NCBI RefSeq assembly: GCF_002153605.1
Contig: NZ_JOPG01000029.1
Span: forward strand, 1-62,605
Length of the DNA: 62,605 bases
Origin: Acetobacter malorum
Lineage (GTDB): Bacteria; Pseudomonadota; Alphaproteobacteria; Acetobacterales; Acetobacteraceae
Direction of reading: 5' to 3'
Positions 33,839 through 41,681 of this stretch are shown here, piece after piece (position 1 is the stretch's first letter; each line of letters begins with the position of its first letter). A model generated the notes under the pieces. It was not told the origin of the DNA and did no database searches. It saw only the letters and a list, made by a program, of their open reading frames with translations. A program made the position numbers and the translations under genes.

Positions 33839-34566
33839 GCGGGCTGGTTCCGGTCAGTCTGTCCTGCAGCGGCAATCAGGGCACGAATGGCGTCCGGGTC
33901 CGTGACAACTGGTTGGGAACCAAAACCAAAAGCAGCATCGTCTGCGATGGGAACAGCAGGTTTTCGGCAGGAGGCATGCACTTCCGTAACACCTGTCTGG
34001 CTTATCAAAGGGCCGACATTTTGAGCGTTTACGCCGCTGCCAGCCAGAATGATAATCCGGCCTCGCGCCTGCTGCTGCAAACGGGCGAGGCAGTCAGCCC
34101 CGTCCGGTGCGGAGGGTTTCTGGCCGGATGTCAGAATGCGCGTAAAGCCCGCGGAAATTGCAAATTCCATCTCAGCAAAAGGATCTTGCGTCAGATCAAA
34201 CGCGCGGTGCAGCGTGCGTTCCATGTCGCCACATGCGTCTGACAGGCGGAGAAGCAACTCATGGTCCAGATGCCGGTCAGGCCGGAGCGCCCCCAGAACC
34301 ACACCCGCCAGACCGGCCGCACGTGCGGCACGGATATCATCCTGCATGACGGCGGCTTCATCCGCGTCAAAAATAAACGTCCCCGCACGCGGACGGATCA
34401 TGGCGAGGGCAGGCAGAGGCCGTTGAGCGGCATACTGCATCAGACCCATACTGGGGGTCAGACCGCCAACATCCAGTGAGGCACAAAGTTCAAGCCTGTC
34501 CGCTCCAGCTGCATGGGCGGCTTCAATGCCTTGCGGTGTTTCTAAGCAGATTTCAACACGGATCAT
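33835..34566 (-). CDS. cutC: CutC-family TIM-barrel protein
   Basis: This 243-residue protein has the complete CutC pattern: 'RVEICLETPQGIEAAHAAGADRLELCASLDVGGLTPS', 'ALAMIRPRAGTFIF', 'GVVLGALRPDRHLD', 'TLHRAFDLTQDP', 'GFTRILTSGQKPSAPDG', 'IIILAGSGVNAQNV' and 'EVHASCR'. CutC was named for copper homeostasis in E. coli, but a copper role is poorly supported for the family. ATG 34566 gives the family N-terminus; upstream sequence lies inside the ROK gene (14-base overlap). Its position between an amino-sugar kinase and the symporter points to amino-sugar metabolism. Confidence 0.92.
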   Translation of the reverse strand: MIRVEICLETPQGIEAAHAAGADRLELCASLDVGGLTPSMGLMQYAAQRPLPALAMIRPRAGTFIFDADEAAVMQDDIRAARAAGLAGVVLGALRPDRHLDHELLLRLSDACGDMERTLHRAFDLTQDPFAEMEFAISAGFTRILTSGQKPSAPDGADCLARLQQQARGRIIILAGSGVNAQNVGPLISQTGVTEVHASCRKPAVPIADDAAFGFGSQPVVTDPDAIRALIAAAGQTDRNQPA

Positions 34567-35479
34567 AACAAAGCTCCGGCCCAAGGCAGGCAGCACCCAG
34601 AATTCCGGCGTCTTTTCCAAGAATGGCGCGCCGGAGGAGGGGCTGTGTGGTGGGGGAAAGGATACGGTCCCGCACAGCGCGGTCCAGTGTCTGAACAAGC
34701 AAGGCGGAATTACTCAGCCCACCAGCAACAGGGACAACTGTACTGCCAATGACATTAAGGATGTGAGCCAGTGCTGCACTGGTGTACGTCATCCAGACAG
34801 ACATGGTTTTTGCGGCCTGCACATCCCCATTTTCCCAAAGTTTGAGAATGGTGTGGCTTGTTTCAGCCTGACCACCCGCCCAGAGATGCAGGCGCTCAAG
34901 AGCGCGGGCACCGGCAATGGTATCAAGGCAGCCTGACTGGCCACACCCGCAGCGGAAAAGCGGCACGGTTGCGCGGATCTCATCCGGGTCTTTCAGGAGC
35001 GGGGGGGCGATAACAACCGGCGCATGACCCAGTTCCCCCGTTATACCGCCCAGTCCCGGCACAATCTGGCCGTCCAGCACAAAACCGCCCCCAATGCCGG
35101 TCCCCAGAATAAGCCCGAAGACATTCCGATGTCCCTTGGCCGCGCCAAAGCGCGCTTCAGCCAAAGCAAAACAGTCTGCATCATTCCCGATCCGAACAGG
35201 ACGATGTGTGCGCAGGCTCAGTTGCTCTCTGAGCGGTATGCTGCAGATTCCAGGAATGTTGGCGGCGTGCACATGGCCGGTCTGCGGGTTTTCTACGCCG
35301 GCAATGGCGATATGCAGCGGCACACCCGGATAAGGCGCGCAAAGTGTTTGCAGAGTGGTGATGAAGGTCTCGGCGTCGTTAATCGGCGTTGGCACGGCAT
35401 GGCGCTGTTCCAGTCTGCCATCAGGATGGACGAGAGCAAAATCGATAAACGATCCGCCGATGTCTGCACAAAGAAGCAT
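34553..35479 (-). CDS. ROK-family sugar kinase (likely GlcNAc/MurNAc kinase)
   Basis: This 308-residue ROK kinase has the ATP phosphate loop 'LLCADIGGSFIDFALV' at the very N-terminus, the sugar site 'RIGNDADCFALAEARFG', 'FGLILGTGIGGGFVLDG', 'GITGELGHAPV' (Glu/His), and the zinc motif 'FRCGCGQSGCLDTIAGARAL'. In that motif the usual Glu after 'GCL' is Asp. There is no DNA-binding domain, which separates it from the ROK repressor divergently encoded next door. As first gene of the operon leading to murQ it most probably phosphorylates GlcNAc and/or MurNAc at O6; the exact sugar is inference. Confidence 0.9.
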   Translation of the reverse strand: MLLCADIGGSFIDFALVHPDGRLEQRHAVPTPINDAETFITTLQTLCAPYPGVPLHIAIAGVENPQTGHVHAANIPGICSIPLREQLSLRTHRPVRIGNDADCFALAEARFGAAKGHRNVFGLILGTGIGGGFVLDGQIVPGLGGITGELGHAPVVIAPPLLKDPDEIRATVPLFRCGCGQSGCLDTIAGARALERLHLWAGGQAETSHTILKLWENGDVQAAKTMSVWMTYTSAALAHILNVIGSTVVPVAGGLSNSALLVQTLDRAVRDRILSPTTQPLLRRAILGKDAGILGAACLGPELCYDPC

Positions 35480-35662
35480 AAGGACATCCGTGATTGTAAC
35501 GCGCTGGAGAACACGATGCGCAAAGAGTGCGCCTCGTTAAGCCTATAGTCTTCTGGGTTAATGTTTCAAAAGGAGTTTGTAAATAACATTCCACCTGTTT
35601 GCGGGACTTGTTTCATGCCATAAATTATCTTTCCGTGCGTTTTTGCAGGTAAAGGGCAGACC
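35480..35662. promoter_or_regulatory. Divergent promoter region of the amino-sugar locus
   Basis: These 183 bases lie between the minus-strand kinase operon and the plus-strand ROK repressor. It is AT-rich at 35540-35635. A dyad AATGTT (35560-35565) / AACATT (35585-35590) with a 19-base spacer, containing TTTCAAAAGGAGTTTGTAAA, is a candidate operator for the ROK repressor. This is by eye only; the NagC consensus was not matched. Confidence 0.35.
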
Positions 35663-36802
35663 ATGCTGTCTTCGGGCCATTATCAAATTCTCAGCGTTCT
35701 CAGTCGCAGCGGGGCAAAAAGCCGGACAGAACTTGCGGTGGAACTGAGGCTGAGTAAGGCGGCTATTTCTGCACTGGTCCGTGATCTTCTGGATCAGGAT
35801 ATTTTAAGTGAGCAGGACCCGGTTTATGGAGCGGGGCGTCCTTCCGTGCCGCTGGTTGTCCGGGCGAATGCGGCGTCGTTTGTCGGGATTTCGCTACAGG
35901 ATGACCCGGCTGTTGTGGTGCTGACGGACCTGCATGGAACAACGCTGAACAGGATTGAAGTGCCCCGCCTTGCAGACCCGGAGGCCTGTGTGTCGCTTCT
36001 GGTCAAAACGATCAAAACTCTGCGGGCGTCTCTGGGTAAGGAGCGCGGGACGCTGTCTGGGATAGGCCTTGCTCTTCCGGGGTTTGTTGCCCGGGACCGT
36101 CAGACCTGTCTGGCCTGTACGGCGCTGGGATGGCGGAATATCAAGATAGGAGAAACACTGGCAGAGCGAGCAGGCCTGCCTGTCTGGGTCGAAAATGATG
36201 CCAAGGCGCTGATTCTCGGGGAGCAGCTTTTTGGCCCCCTCAAAGGCAGCCCGGATTTCAGCATGATTTTTGTCAGTCATGGCATAGGCTGTGCTCACAT
36301 TGTTAATGGTCGGCTATTATGGGGAAATGCTGGTGGTGCTGGTGAAATTTCCCATGCGCCCATCACGGTGGACGCTCAGAAGGCCCTGCCGTGCCGCTGT
36401 GGGAATCGCGGGTGTCTGGAGACTGTGGCCTCTCTTCTTGCCATCGGTAATGCGGCCAGACAGGCTGGTTTGCCAACCAATACGCAGGATCTGACGCGTC
36501 TTGCTGCGGAGGGGCATGCAGATGCCTTAAGTATTCTGCACAGGGCCGGGTCCGCCATGGGGATAGCAACAGCCCAGCTGATTCAGATGCTTGATCCCAG
36601 CCATGTTGTTGTGATGCTTGACCCGGCTTTAAAAGACGGCGTGTACGGGCACGCCCTGCAATATGAGGCCGAATCTCATATCCTGCATCGCACAAATGCC
36701 CACACTATGATCAATTTTCGTGATTTTGAGCCAGATAGTTTTGCTAGGGGGGCGGCCAGCCTTGCTGCCCGTTACTTCATATTTGGGCATGGTGGGGTCT
36801 GA
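35663..36802 (+). CDS. ROK-family transcriptional repressor (NagC/Mlc-like)
   Basis: This 379-residue protein has an N-terminal winged helix (about residues 5-60: 'QILSVLSRSGAKSRTELAVE', 'LRLSKAAISALVRDLLDQDI'). A ROK domain follows: 'GIGLALPGFVARDRQTC', 'WVENDAKALILGEQLFG', 'IFVSHGIGCAHIVNGRL', 'GGAGEISHAPI' and a full zinc motif 'PCRCGNRGCLETVASLLAI'. Proteins of this build bind a sugar or sugar phosphate and release operators upstream of uptake and catabolic genes. It lies divergent from the kinase-murQ operon and upstream of the TonB receptor-nagB genes, so it is the natural regulator of both. Confidence 0.92.
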   Translation: MLSSGHYQILSVLSRSGAKSRTELAVELRLSKAAISALVRDLLDQDILSEQDPVYGAGRPSVPLVVRANAASFVGISLQDDPAVVVLTDLHGTTLNRIEVPRLADPEACVSLLVKTIKTLRASLGKERGTLSGIGLALPGFVARDRQTCLACTALGWRNIKIGETLAERAGLPVWVENDAKALILGEQLFGPLKGSPDFSMIFVSHGIGCAHIVNGRLLWGNAGGAGEISHAPITVDAQKALPCRCGNRGCLETVASLLAIGNAARQAGLPTNTQDLTRLAAEGHADALSILHRAGSAMGIATAQLIQMLDPSHVVVMLDPALKDGVYGHALQYEAESHILHRTNAHTMINFRDFEPDSFARGAASLAARYFIFGHGGV

Positions 36803-36999
36803 AATCCATTCAGACCGAACCCGGAATGTGTCATTTATGCAACGATATCGCGGAACATGCGGCAAAAGGTTTGTTTTCAATATGAATTAAATCGTTCTCC
36901 TTGAACCCCCATTGCATACTAACAACGGAGTTTGCAGGATTATGTTTCTGTTTGGGAATGAAGTGGGCATTCCCATGATCCGGGGAGGGGGTTGTTATC
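36803..36999 (+). promoter_or_regulatory. Region upstream of the TonB receptor with a perfect 7-bp inverted repeat
   Basis: GGGAATG (36954-36960) and CATTCCC (36968-36974) flank AAGTGGG, 26 bases before the receptor ATG and just before its GGGGAGGGGG ribosome site. It could be a leader hairpin limiting translation or an operator. AT-rich sequence at 36866-36900 may hold the promoter. No gene is seen here. Confidence 0.4.
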
Positions 37000-39426
37000 A
37001 TGCGTCTTTCACTACGTCAGCTTTCAGTCTCCTGTGTTGCGCTGACGGGGCTTCTGGCCGCTTCAGCGCATGCACAGTCAGCACCAGCATCGTCATCAGG
37101 CAGTCAGGTCAAAAAAGTTTCCAAACCTGCTGGTCCGGCACGGAAAAAATCCTCTTCCGGGAATGGACTGAGTTCTTCCGTTCTGGGGCAATATACAGGT
37201 GGAACAGAAGAAATTTCTGTGACCAGTCATTCCGTCTCTTCCAACGGTGTGACCAACCGTACGCCCGGTGGCGGCTTGATGCCTCATCAGACGGCACCGC
37301 GTTCGCAAAGTGGTGTGACGCGTGATTTTATTGCCAAGCAGGCCCCTTCTTCAAACATTACGTCTCTGGTTGCAGATTTACCAGGTGTGACCGTTACCAG
37401 TCAGGACCCGTTTGGAATGACGGGGGATCATCTGCAGGTGCGCGGCCTGAATGAAACGCAGATGGGTTATCTGTTTGAAGGCGCGCCGCTGGCTGACCCG
37501 ATCAACTACGCCCCCTACACTTCAACGCTGGTTGATTCTGAAAACCTGGGGTCTGTAACAGTTTCACAGGGTTCCCCGGATCTGAACGCTCCGTTTTATA
37601 ATGCTGTCGGCGGCCAGATTACCGCTACGGCGCTTAATCCCTCACATCGTGCGGGTGGGTTTGTTGATCTTGGTGGTGGCTCTTACAGCTATAATAAAGA
37701 ATTTATCCGTCTGGATACCGGGGATATCGGCAATTCCGGCGTGCGGGGTTATGTCTCTTTCTCGCACACAGGGTATGACAATGGAGCGCGTGGGCCGGGG
37801 GGGCTGCTCCGGTATCATGTGGATTCAAAATTTGTAAAAGAATGGGGTGATGGCAACAGCATCTCCGCAATTTTCTCTTATAACAAGCAGTCAGCAACAT
37901 CCTGGCGCTCCCCCACAAAGGCGCAGTGGGATCAGTATGGCGTCGGTTTCTCCTATGCCAAACATTTTGCGCCGGGTGAGTCTACCTATTACAAGCTGAA
38001 CCAGCAGAACCTGAATCAGCAGCTTGTTGTTCTGCCTATGCATTTTACGCTGGCGGATAACCTGCATCTGCATGTTTCGCCTTATTATGTGCATCAGTTT
38101 GGCCCGTCTCTTGGTGGTGAAAATATTCCAGCATCAGGTGGATATTTCGGAACGCAGCAATATGGGGACCTCAATGTTGGCACGCCGGTCAACGGCAGCA
38201 TTCTCACATCCAGCCGCGATCCGTGGAACCAGAAAACCGGCGGTGTGAATGTCTCAGCCGACTGGCGCCTTTCCAAGAGCAATACACTCTCTTTCGGGTG
38301 GTGGTATGCCTATACCACGCATGAAGAACTCTCTGATTTCCGTCCGGTTTATGCCGATGGAAGCGGGTGGTCTGGTGATGTGATCCGCGTAGGTGGAAAA
38401 ATTCTTACCGGGTATGACCTGAACTTCATGCAGCAGGTTAATACGCTCTTTATTGCTGATACGCAGAAGCTTTTGAATGACAAACTGACCCTGAGTGCAG
38501 GCTTCCGTGTTGCCATGGTCTCCCGTCAGGGCACCAACCTTGTGCCCGGTGCAGATCCCTATAAAATGCAGGGAAATTATTTTGAGCCGCTCCCACAGTT
38601 TTCTGCGAGCTATATGATTACGCCTAAAGATCAGATTTATATCAACGGCACGACGTCTTTCCGTGCACCGGAATCTGTGGAAGCCTATTCTCAGATTTTT
38701 GATCCAAATTCTGCGCATGCAACCATGCAGCCGCAGAGCCTTAAGCCGGAATATTCCATCAGTGAGGAAATCGGTTATCGGCATCAGGGGAAATTCTATA
38801 ATTTCTCAATGTCTCTGTTTAATATCAATCTGACCAACCATCAGGTGACGTCCACAGGCTATATTCCCAACACGAATATGATGGTGGCTTCTCCTATCAA
38901 CATTGGTGGCCAGACATCCCGGGGTGTGCAGGCGGAATTCGGGCTGGCGCGCTGGCATCATTTTAGCCCCTATCTGTCCGGGCAGTTCCTGCATTCCACA
39001 TTTGATAACAACTTCAATACCGGAAGTGGTTATCTGCCAACGGCCGGGAAAACGGCGGTGCAGGCTCCCAAATTTACCGGTGCCATTGGCCTGAGCTATG
39101 ATGATGGTCGGTTCTTTGGAAACTTTGATCTGCGCTATGTAGATACCCAGTATACCACCTTCATGAATGATGAAAAAATGCCAGCCTATGTCACATCAAA
39201 CCTGACGCTGGGTTATCGCATGAAGTCATTTAGTTATTTGAAACATCCGCAGATTCAGCTCAATCTGACCAATATTGGTGATAACCACTACCGGTCCGGT
39301 TCAAGCTATACGGCCAATGCGCATCCGCACGTAACCTCCACCGGGGCTATCGCGGCGGGGAGTGCGCCGGTCTATTATGTGGGTGGCGTTTTTGCCGCTA
39401 TGGTCTCTGTCTCTTCCGGGTTCTGA
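37000..39426 (+). CDS. TonB-dependent receptor of the amino-sugar locus
   Basis: This 808-residue outer-membrane receptor has a signal peptide ('MRLSLRQLSVSCVALTGLLA', cleavage after 'SAHAQ') and a Ser/Gly-rich linker. A plug with 'NITSLVADLPGVTVTSQDPF', 'DHLQVRGLNETQMGYLFEG', 'ENLGSVTVSQGSPDLNAPF' and 'GGQITATALNP' follows, and the barrel ends 'AAMVSVSSGF' with terminal Phe. The start is ATG 37000 after GGGGAGGGGG. Genes on both sides (ROK repressor, sugar MFS, NagB, GH20) make it a candidate importer of chito- or muro-oligosaccharides rather than of metals, like the NagC-regulated receptors of chitin degraders. Confidence 0.92.
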   Translation: MRLSLRQLSVSCVALTGLLAASAHAQSAPASSSGSQVKKVSKPAGPARKKSSSGNGLSSSVLGQYTGGTEEISVTSHSVSSNGVTNRTPGGGLMPHQTAPRSQSGVTRDFIAKQAPSSNITSLVADLPGVTVTSQDPFGMTGDHLQVRGLNETQMGYLFEGAPLADPINYAPYTSTLVDSENLGSVTVSQGSPDLNAPFYNAVGGQITATALNPSHRAGGFVDLGGGSYSYNKEFIRLDTGDIGNSGVRGYVSFSHTGYDNGARGPGGLLRYHVDSKFVKEWGDGNSISAIFSYNKQSATSWRSPTKAQWDQYGVGFSYAKHFAPGESTYYKLNQQNLNQQLVVLPMHFTLADNLHLHVSPYYVHQFGPSLGGENIPASGGYFGTQQYGDLNVGTPVNGSILTSSRDPWNQKTGGVNVSADWRLSKSNTLSFGWWYAYTTHEELSDFRPVYADGSGWSGDVIRVGGKILTGYDLNFMQQVNTLFIADTQKLLNDKLTLSAGFRVAMVSRQGTNLVPGADPYKMQGNYFEPLPQFSASYMITPKDQIYINGTTSFRAPESVEAYSQIFDPNSAHATMQPQSLKPEYSISEEIGYRHQGKFYNFSMSLFNINLTNHQVTSTGYIPNTNMMVASPINIGGQTSRGVQAEFGLARWHHFSPYLSGQFLHSTFDNNFNTGSGYLPTAGKTAVQAPKFTGAIGLSYDDGRFFGNFDLRYVDTQYTTFMNDEKMPAYVTSNLTLGYRMKSFSYLKHPQIQLNLTNIGDNHYRSGSSYTANAHPHVTSTGAIAAGSAPVYYVGGVFAAMVSVSSGF

Positions 39427-39515
39427 AGAGAGGTAGCAGGGCAGAACGCCTTGCTTGAAAAACAGGTCGATTGGGGCCGGAGTTCGTCTCCGGCCCGTTG
39501 CTGAAGGAGTGCGGC

Positions 39516-40817
39516 GTGCTCAGGTTTCCGATTGCAAGTCCGGCAGGTGCATATGGCTGGCGCCCCGTGCTGATTATGGCGGCCCTGTTTTTCAGTATCG
39601 GTTTTGTCACCTGGCTGAATGGACCGCTGATCACCTTTGTTCAGATTGCTTTTAATCTGAGTGACGTGGCCTCCTTTCTGGTGCCTGTCTGCTTCTATCT
39701 GGCCTATTTAGTCTTTCCGCTGCCTGCTACGGTGCTGGCCCGGCGGATTGGTCTGCGGCGCGGACTGGTCGTCGCCCTTGCGATCATGGCTGCTGGTACG
39801 TTGCTGTTTGGGGAATGTGTCAATGGTCGCTGGTATGCCGGGGCTCTGAGCGGGCTGAGTGTAATTGGGGCTGGCCTTTCCCTCCTGCAAATTACGGTTA
39901 ATCCTTACGTCAGCCTCCTCGGTGACCATGACCGTGCTGCGCAACGCATTGCCATTATGGGGATTGCCAACAAATTTGCCGGGATAGTTGCCCCGGTTTT
40001 ATTCGCGCTGATTGTCATGCCGGATGTAGGGCAGGTGGTCGCCAATATCAGAAACACGCCTGCAGGCCCGGTGCGGGATGCCGTTCTCACGCAGTTTACG
40101 CATGCGGTGCACGTGCCCTATCAGGTTATGGCGGGGCTGCTGGTGCTGCTGGCCATTCTGGTAGCGCGAGCACCGTTGCCGGAGATTACTCTTGAGGCAG
40201 CCGATCCGCAGAATGCGCCAGTGCGTAAGGCTCAGCCCGGCTGGCTGATTACCGGTGTGTTCGCCATGTTCCTCTATGTTGGGGTGGAGGTTATGGCCGG
40301 GGACGCTATTGGCCTGTTTGGTCATGCTTTTGGGTTATCTCTGGATGTTACCAAATATCTGACAGCTCTTACGCTGGCCTCCATGATGCTGGGCTATCTG
40401 GCGGGCATGCTCATTGTACCGCGCTTCATCAGTCAGGATGGGTATATGCTCACCTGCTGTGTGCTGGGTATTCTCATCTGCCTTGTGGCTTTGGTAGCAC
40501 CCGGTCTTATCCCGGTTTTTTGTGTCGCCTTGCTGGGTTTTGCCAATGCCATGATCTTGCCCGCCCTTTTTCCCATTGTGCTGGCCGAGGCCGGATCGGA
40601 TGGGGCAAAGGCAACTGCTTTTCTGGTCATGGCCTATTCCGGTGGTGCTGTGCTACCGCAGATTTTTGTCCATATTGCCCCCATGCTGGGGAATTTACAT
40701 GCCTTTATGGCGCTGGTCATTCCGGCGTATCTCTTTATTGCCTGCTGGGCCATCGCCCTGCGTGCCAAGACCGGTGCGCGTGCTCCAAAATCATTGATCA
40801 CTTCGGTTGGAGACTGA
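39516..40817 (+). CDS. FucP/NagP-like sugar MFS permease
   Basis: This 433-residue permease of the major facilitator superfamily, FucP branch, has twelve predicted helices. Features are 'FFSIGFVTWLNGPLITFVQI' (FucP-type 'F.WG....L...L' start), 'GLRRGLVVALAIMAAGTLLFG', 'LSLLQITVNPYVSLLG' (hallmark 'Q...NPY...LG'), 'RIAIMGIANKFAGIVAP' and 'FAMFLYVGVEVMAGDAI'. The start is taken as GTG 39516, 6 bases after GAAGGAG; the TTG at 39471 has no ribosome site. NagP-type members carry GlcNAc into the cytoplasm. Followed 6 bases later by nagB. Confidence 0.88.
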   Translation: MLRFPIASPAGAYGWRPVLIMAALFFSIGFVTWLNGPLITFVQIAFNLSDVASFLVPVCFYLAYLVFPLPATVLARRIGLRRGLVVALAIMAAGTLLFGECVNGRWYAGALSGLSVIGAGLSLLQITVNPYVSLLGDHDRAAQRIAIMGIANKFAGIVAPVLFALIVMPDVGQVVANIRNTPAGPVRDAVLTQFTHAVHVPYQVMAGLLVLLAILVARAPLPEITLEAADPQNAPVRKAQPGWLITGVFAMFLYVGVEVMAGDAIGLFGHAFGLSLDVTKYLTALTLASMMLGYLAGMLIVPRFISQDGYMLTCCVLGILICLVALVAPGLIPVFCVALLGFANAMILPALFPIVLAEAGSDGAKATAFLVMAYSGGAVLPQIFVHIAPMLGNLHAFMALVIPAYLFIACWAIALRAKTGARAPKSLITSVGD

Positions 40818-40823
40818 TTTTTT

Positions 40824-41618
40824 ATGAAAATCGTCATATGTCCCGATGCAGCCCAAACACGACGGCTGGCGGCACAGGTGCTTGCAGAGCAGGTTAAAAG
40901 CAAACCGACATCCGTTCTGGGGCTCGCAACAGGCCGCACTATGGAAGCAATTTATGCCCAGCTGGTGGAAACGGCGCAGCAGCAGGCTCTGGATTTCAGC
41001 AGTGTCACCACCTTTAATCTCGATGAATATATCGGCCTGACGGCGGATCATCCTCAGTCCTACCGTTATTATATGCAGACCCACCTGTTTCAGCGGATCA
41101 ATATTCCTACGGCTAACACGCATGTGCCGGACGGAGCCGCTGCGGATGTTGAAGCGGAAGCGCGCTCTTATGAAAAGCGGATTTCTGAAGCCGGCGGTAT
41201 CGACCTCCAGCTGCTGGGATTAGGGGAGAATGGGCATATCGGGTTTAATGAACCGCTTTCTGCTCTGAACAGCCGTACGCATGTGGTGACGCTGGCGCAA
41301 GCCACGCTCAAACAGAACGCCGGGATGTTTAATAATGACATGGGGCAGGTGCCAGCACGGGCGCTGACCATGGGAACCGGCACTATTCTGGATTCACGGG
41401 AAGCGCTTCTGGTCGTCACAGGGGAGGCGAAAGCCGATATCGTGGCGCGGGTGATTGAAGGGCCCGTTAGTGGGCTGGTTCCGGGCTCTGCCCTGCAACT
41501 CCACCCGCATTGCCTCGTGCTGCTGGATGGGGCCGCGGCTTCGCGCCTAACGCAGCGCGAGGCTATTTTCTGGCAGATGCAGCATGATCCGGAGCTGCGC
41601 ACATTTCTTTCTGCGTAA
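40824..41618 (+). CDS. nagB: Glucosamine-6-phosphate deaminase
   Basis: This 264-residue enzyme converts glucosamine-6-P to fructose-6-P and ammonia. Family marks: 'SVLGLATGRTMEAIYAQLV', 'VTTFNLDEYIGLTADHPQSYRYYM', the catalytic loop 'QLLGLGENGHIGFNEP' (Asp/His dyad with the Asp of 'LDEYIGL'), 'ARALTMGTGTILDSREALLVVTGEAKA' and 'ASALQLHPHCLVLLD'-like end ('GSALQLHPHCLVLL'). The usual C-terminal tail is short. NagA, which would generate its substrate from GlcNAc-6-P, is not in the window. Confidence 0.95.
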   Translation: MKIVICPDAAQTRRLAAQVLAEQVKSKPTSVLGLATGRTMEAIYAQLVETAQQQALDFSSVTTFNLDEYIGLTADHPQSYRYYMQTHLFQRINIPTANTHVPDGAAADVEAEARSYEKRISEAGGIDLQLLGLGENGHIGFNEPLSALNSRTHVVTLAQATLKQNAGMFNNDMGQVPARALTMGTGTILDSREALLVVTGEAKADIVARVIEGPVSGLVPGSALQLHPHCLVLLDGAAASRLTQREAIFWQMQHDPELRTFLSA

Positions 41619-41681
41619 GGCAGTATACGACACACGCACGGCCCTCTTTCAGTGCCGTTGCTCAAAAGAATAGGACGCAGC

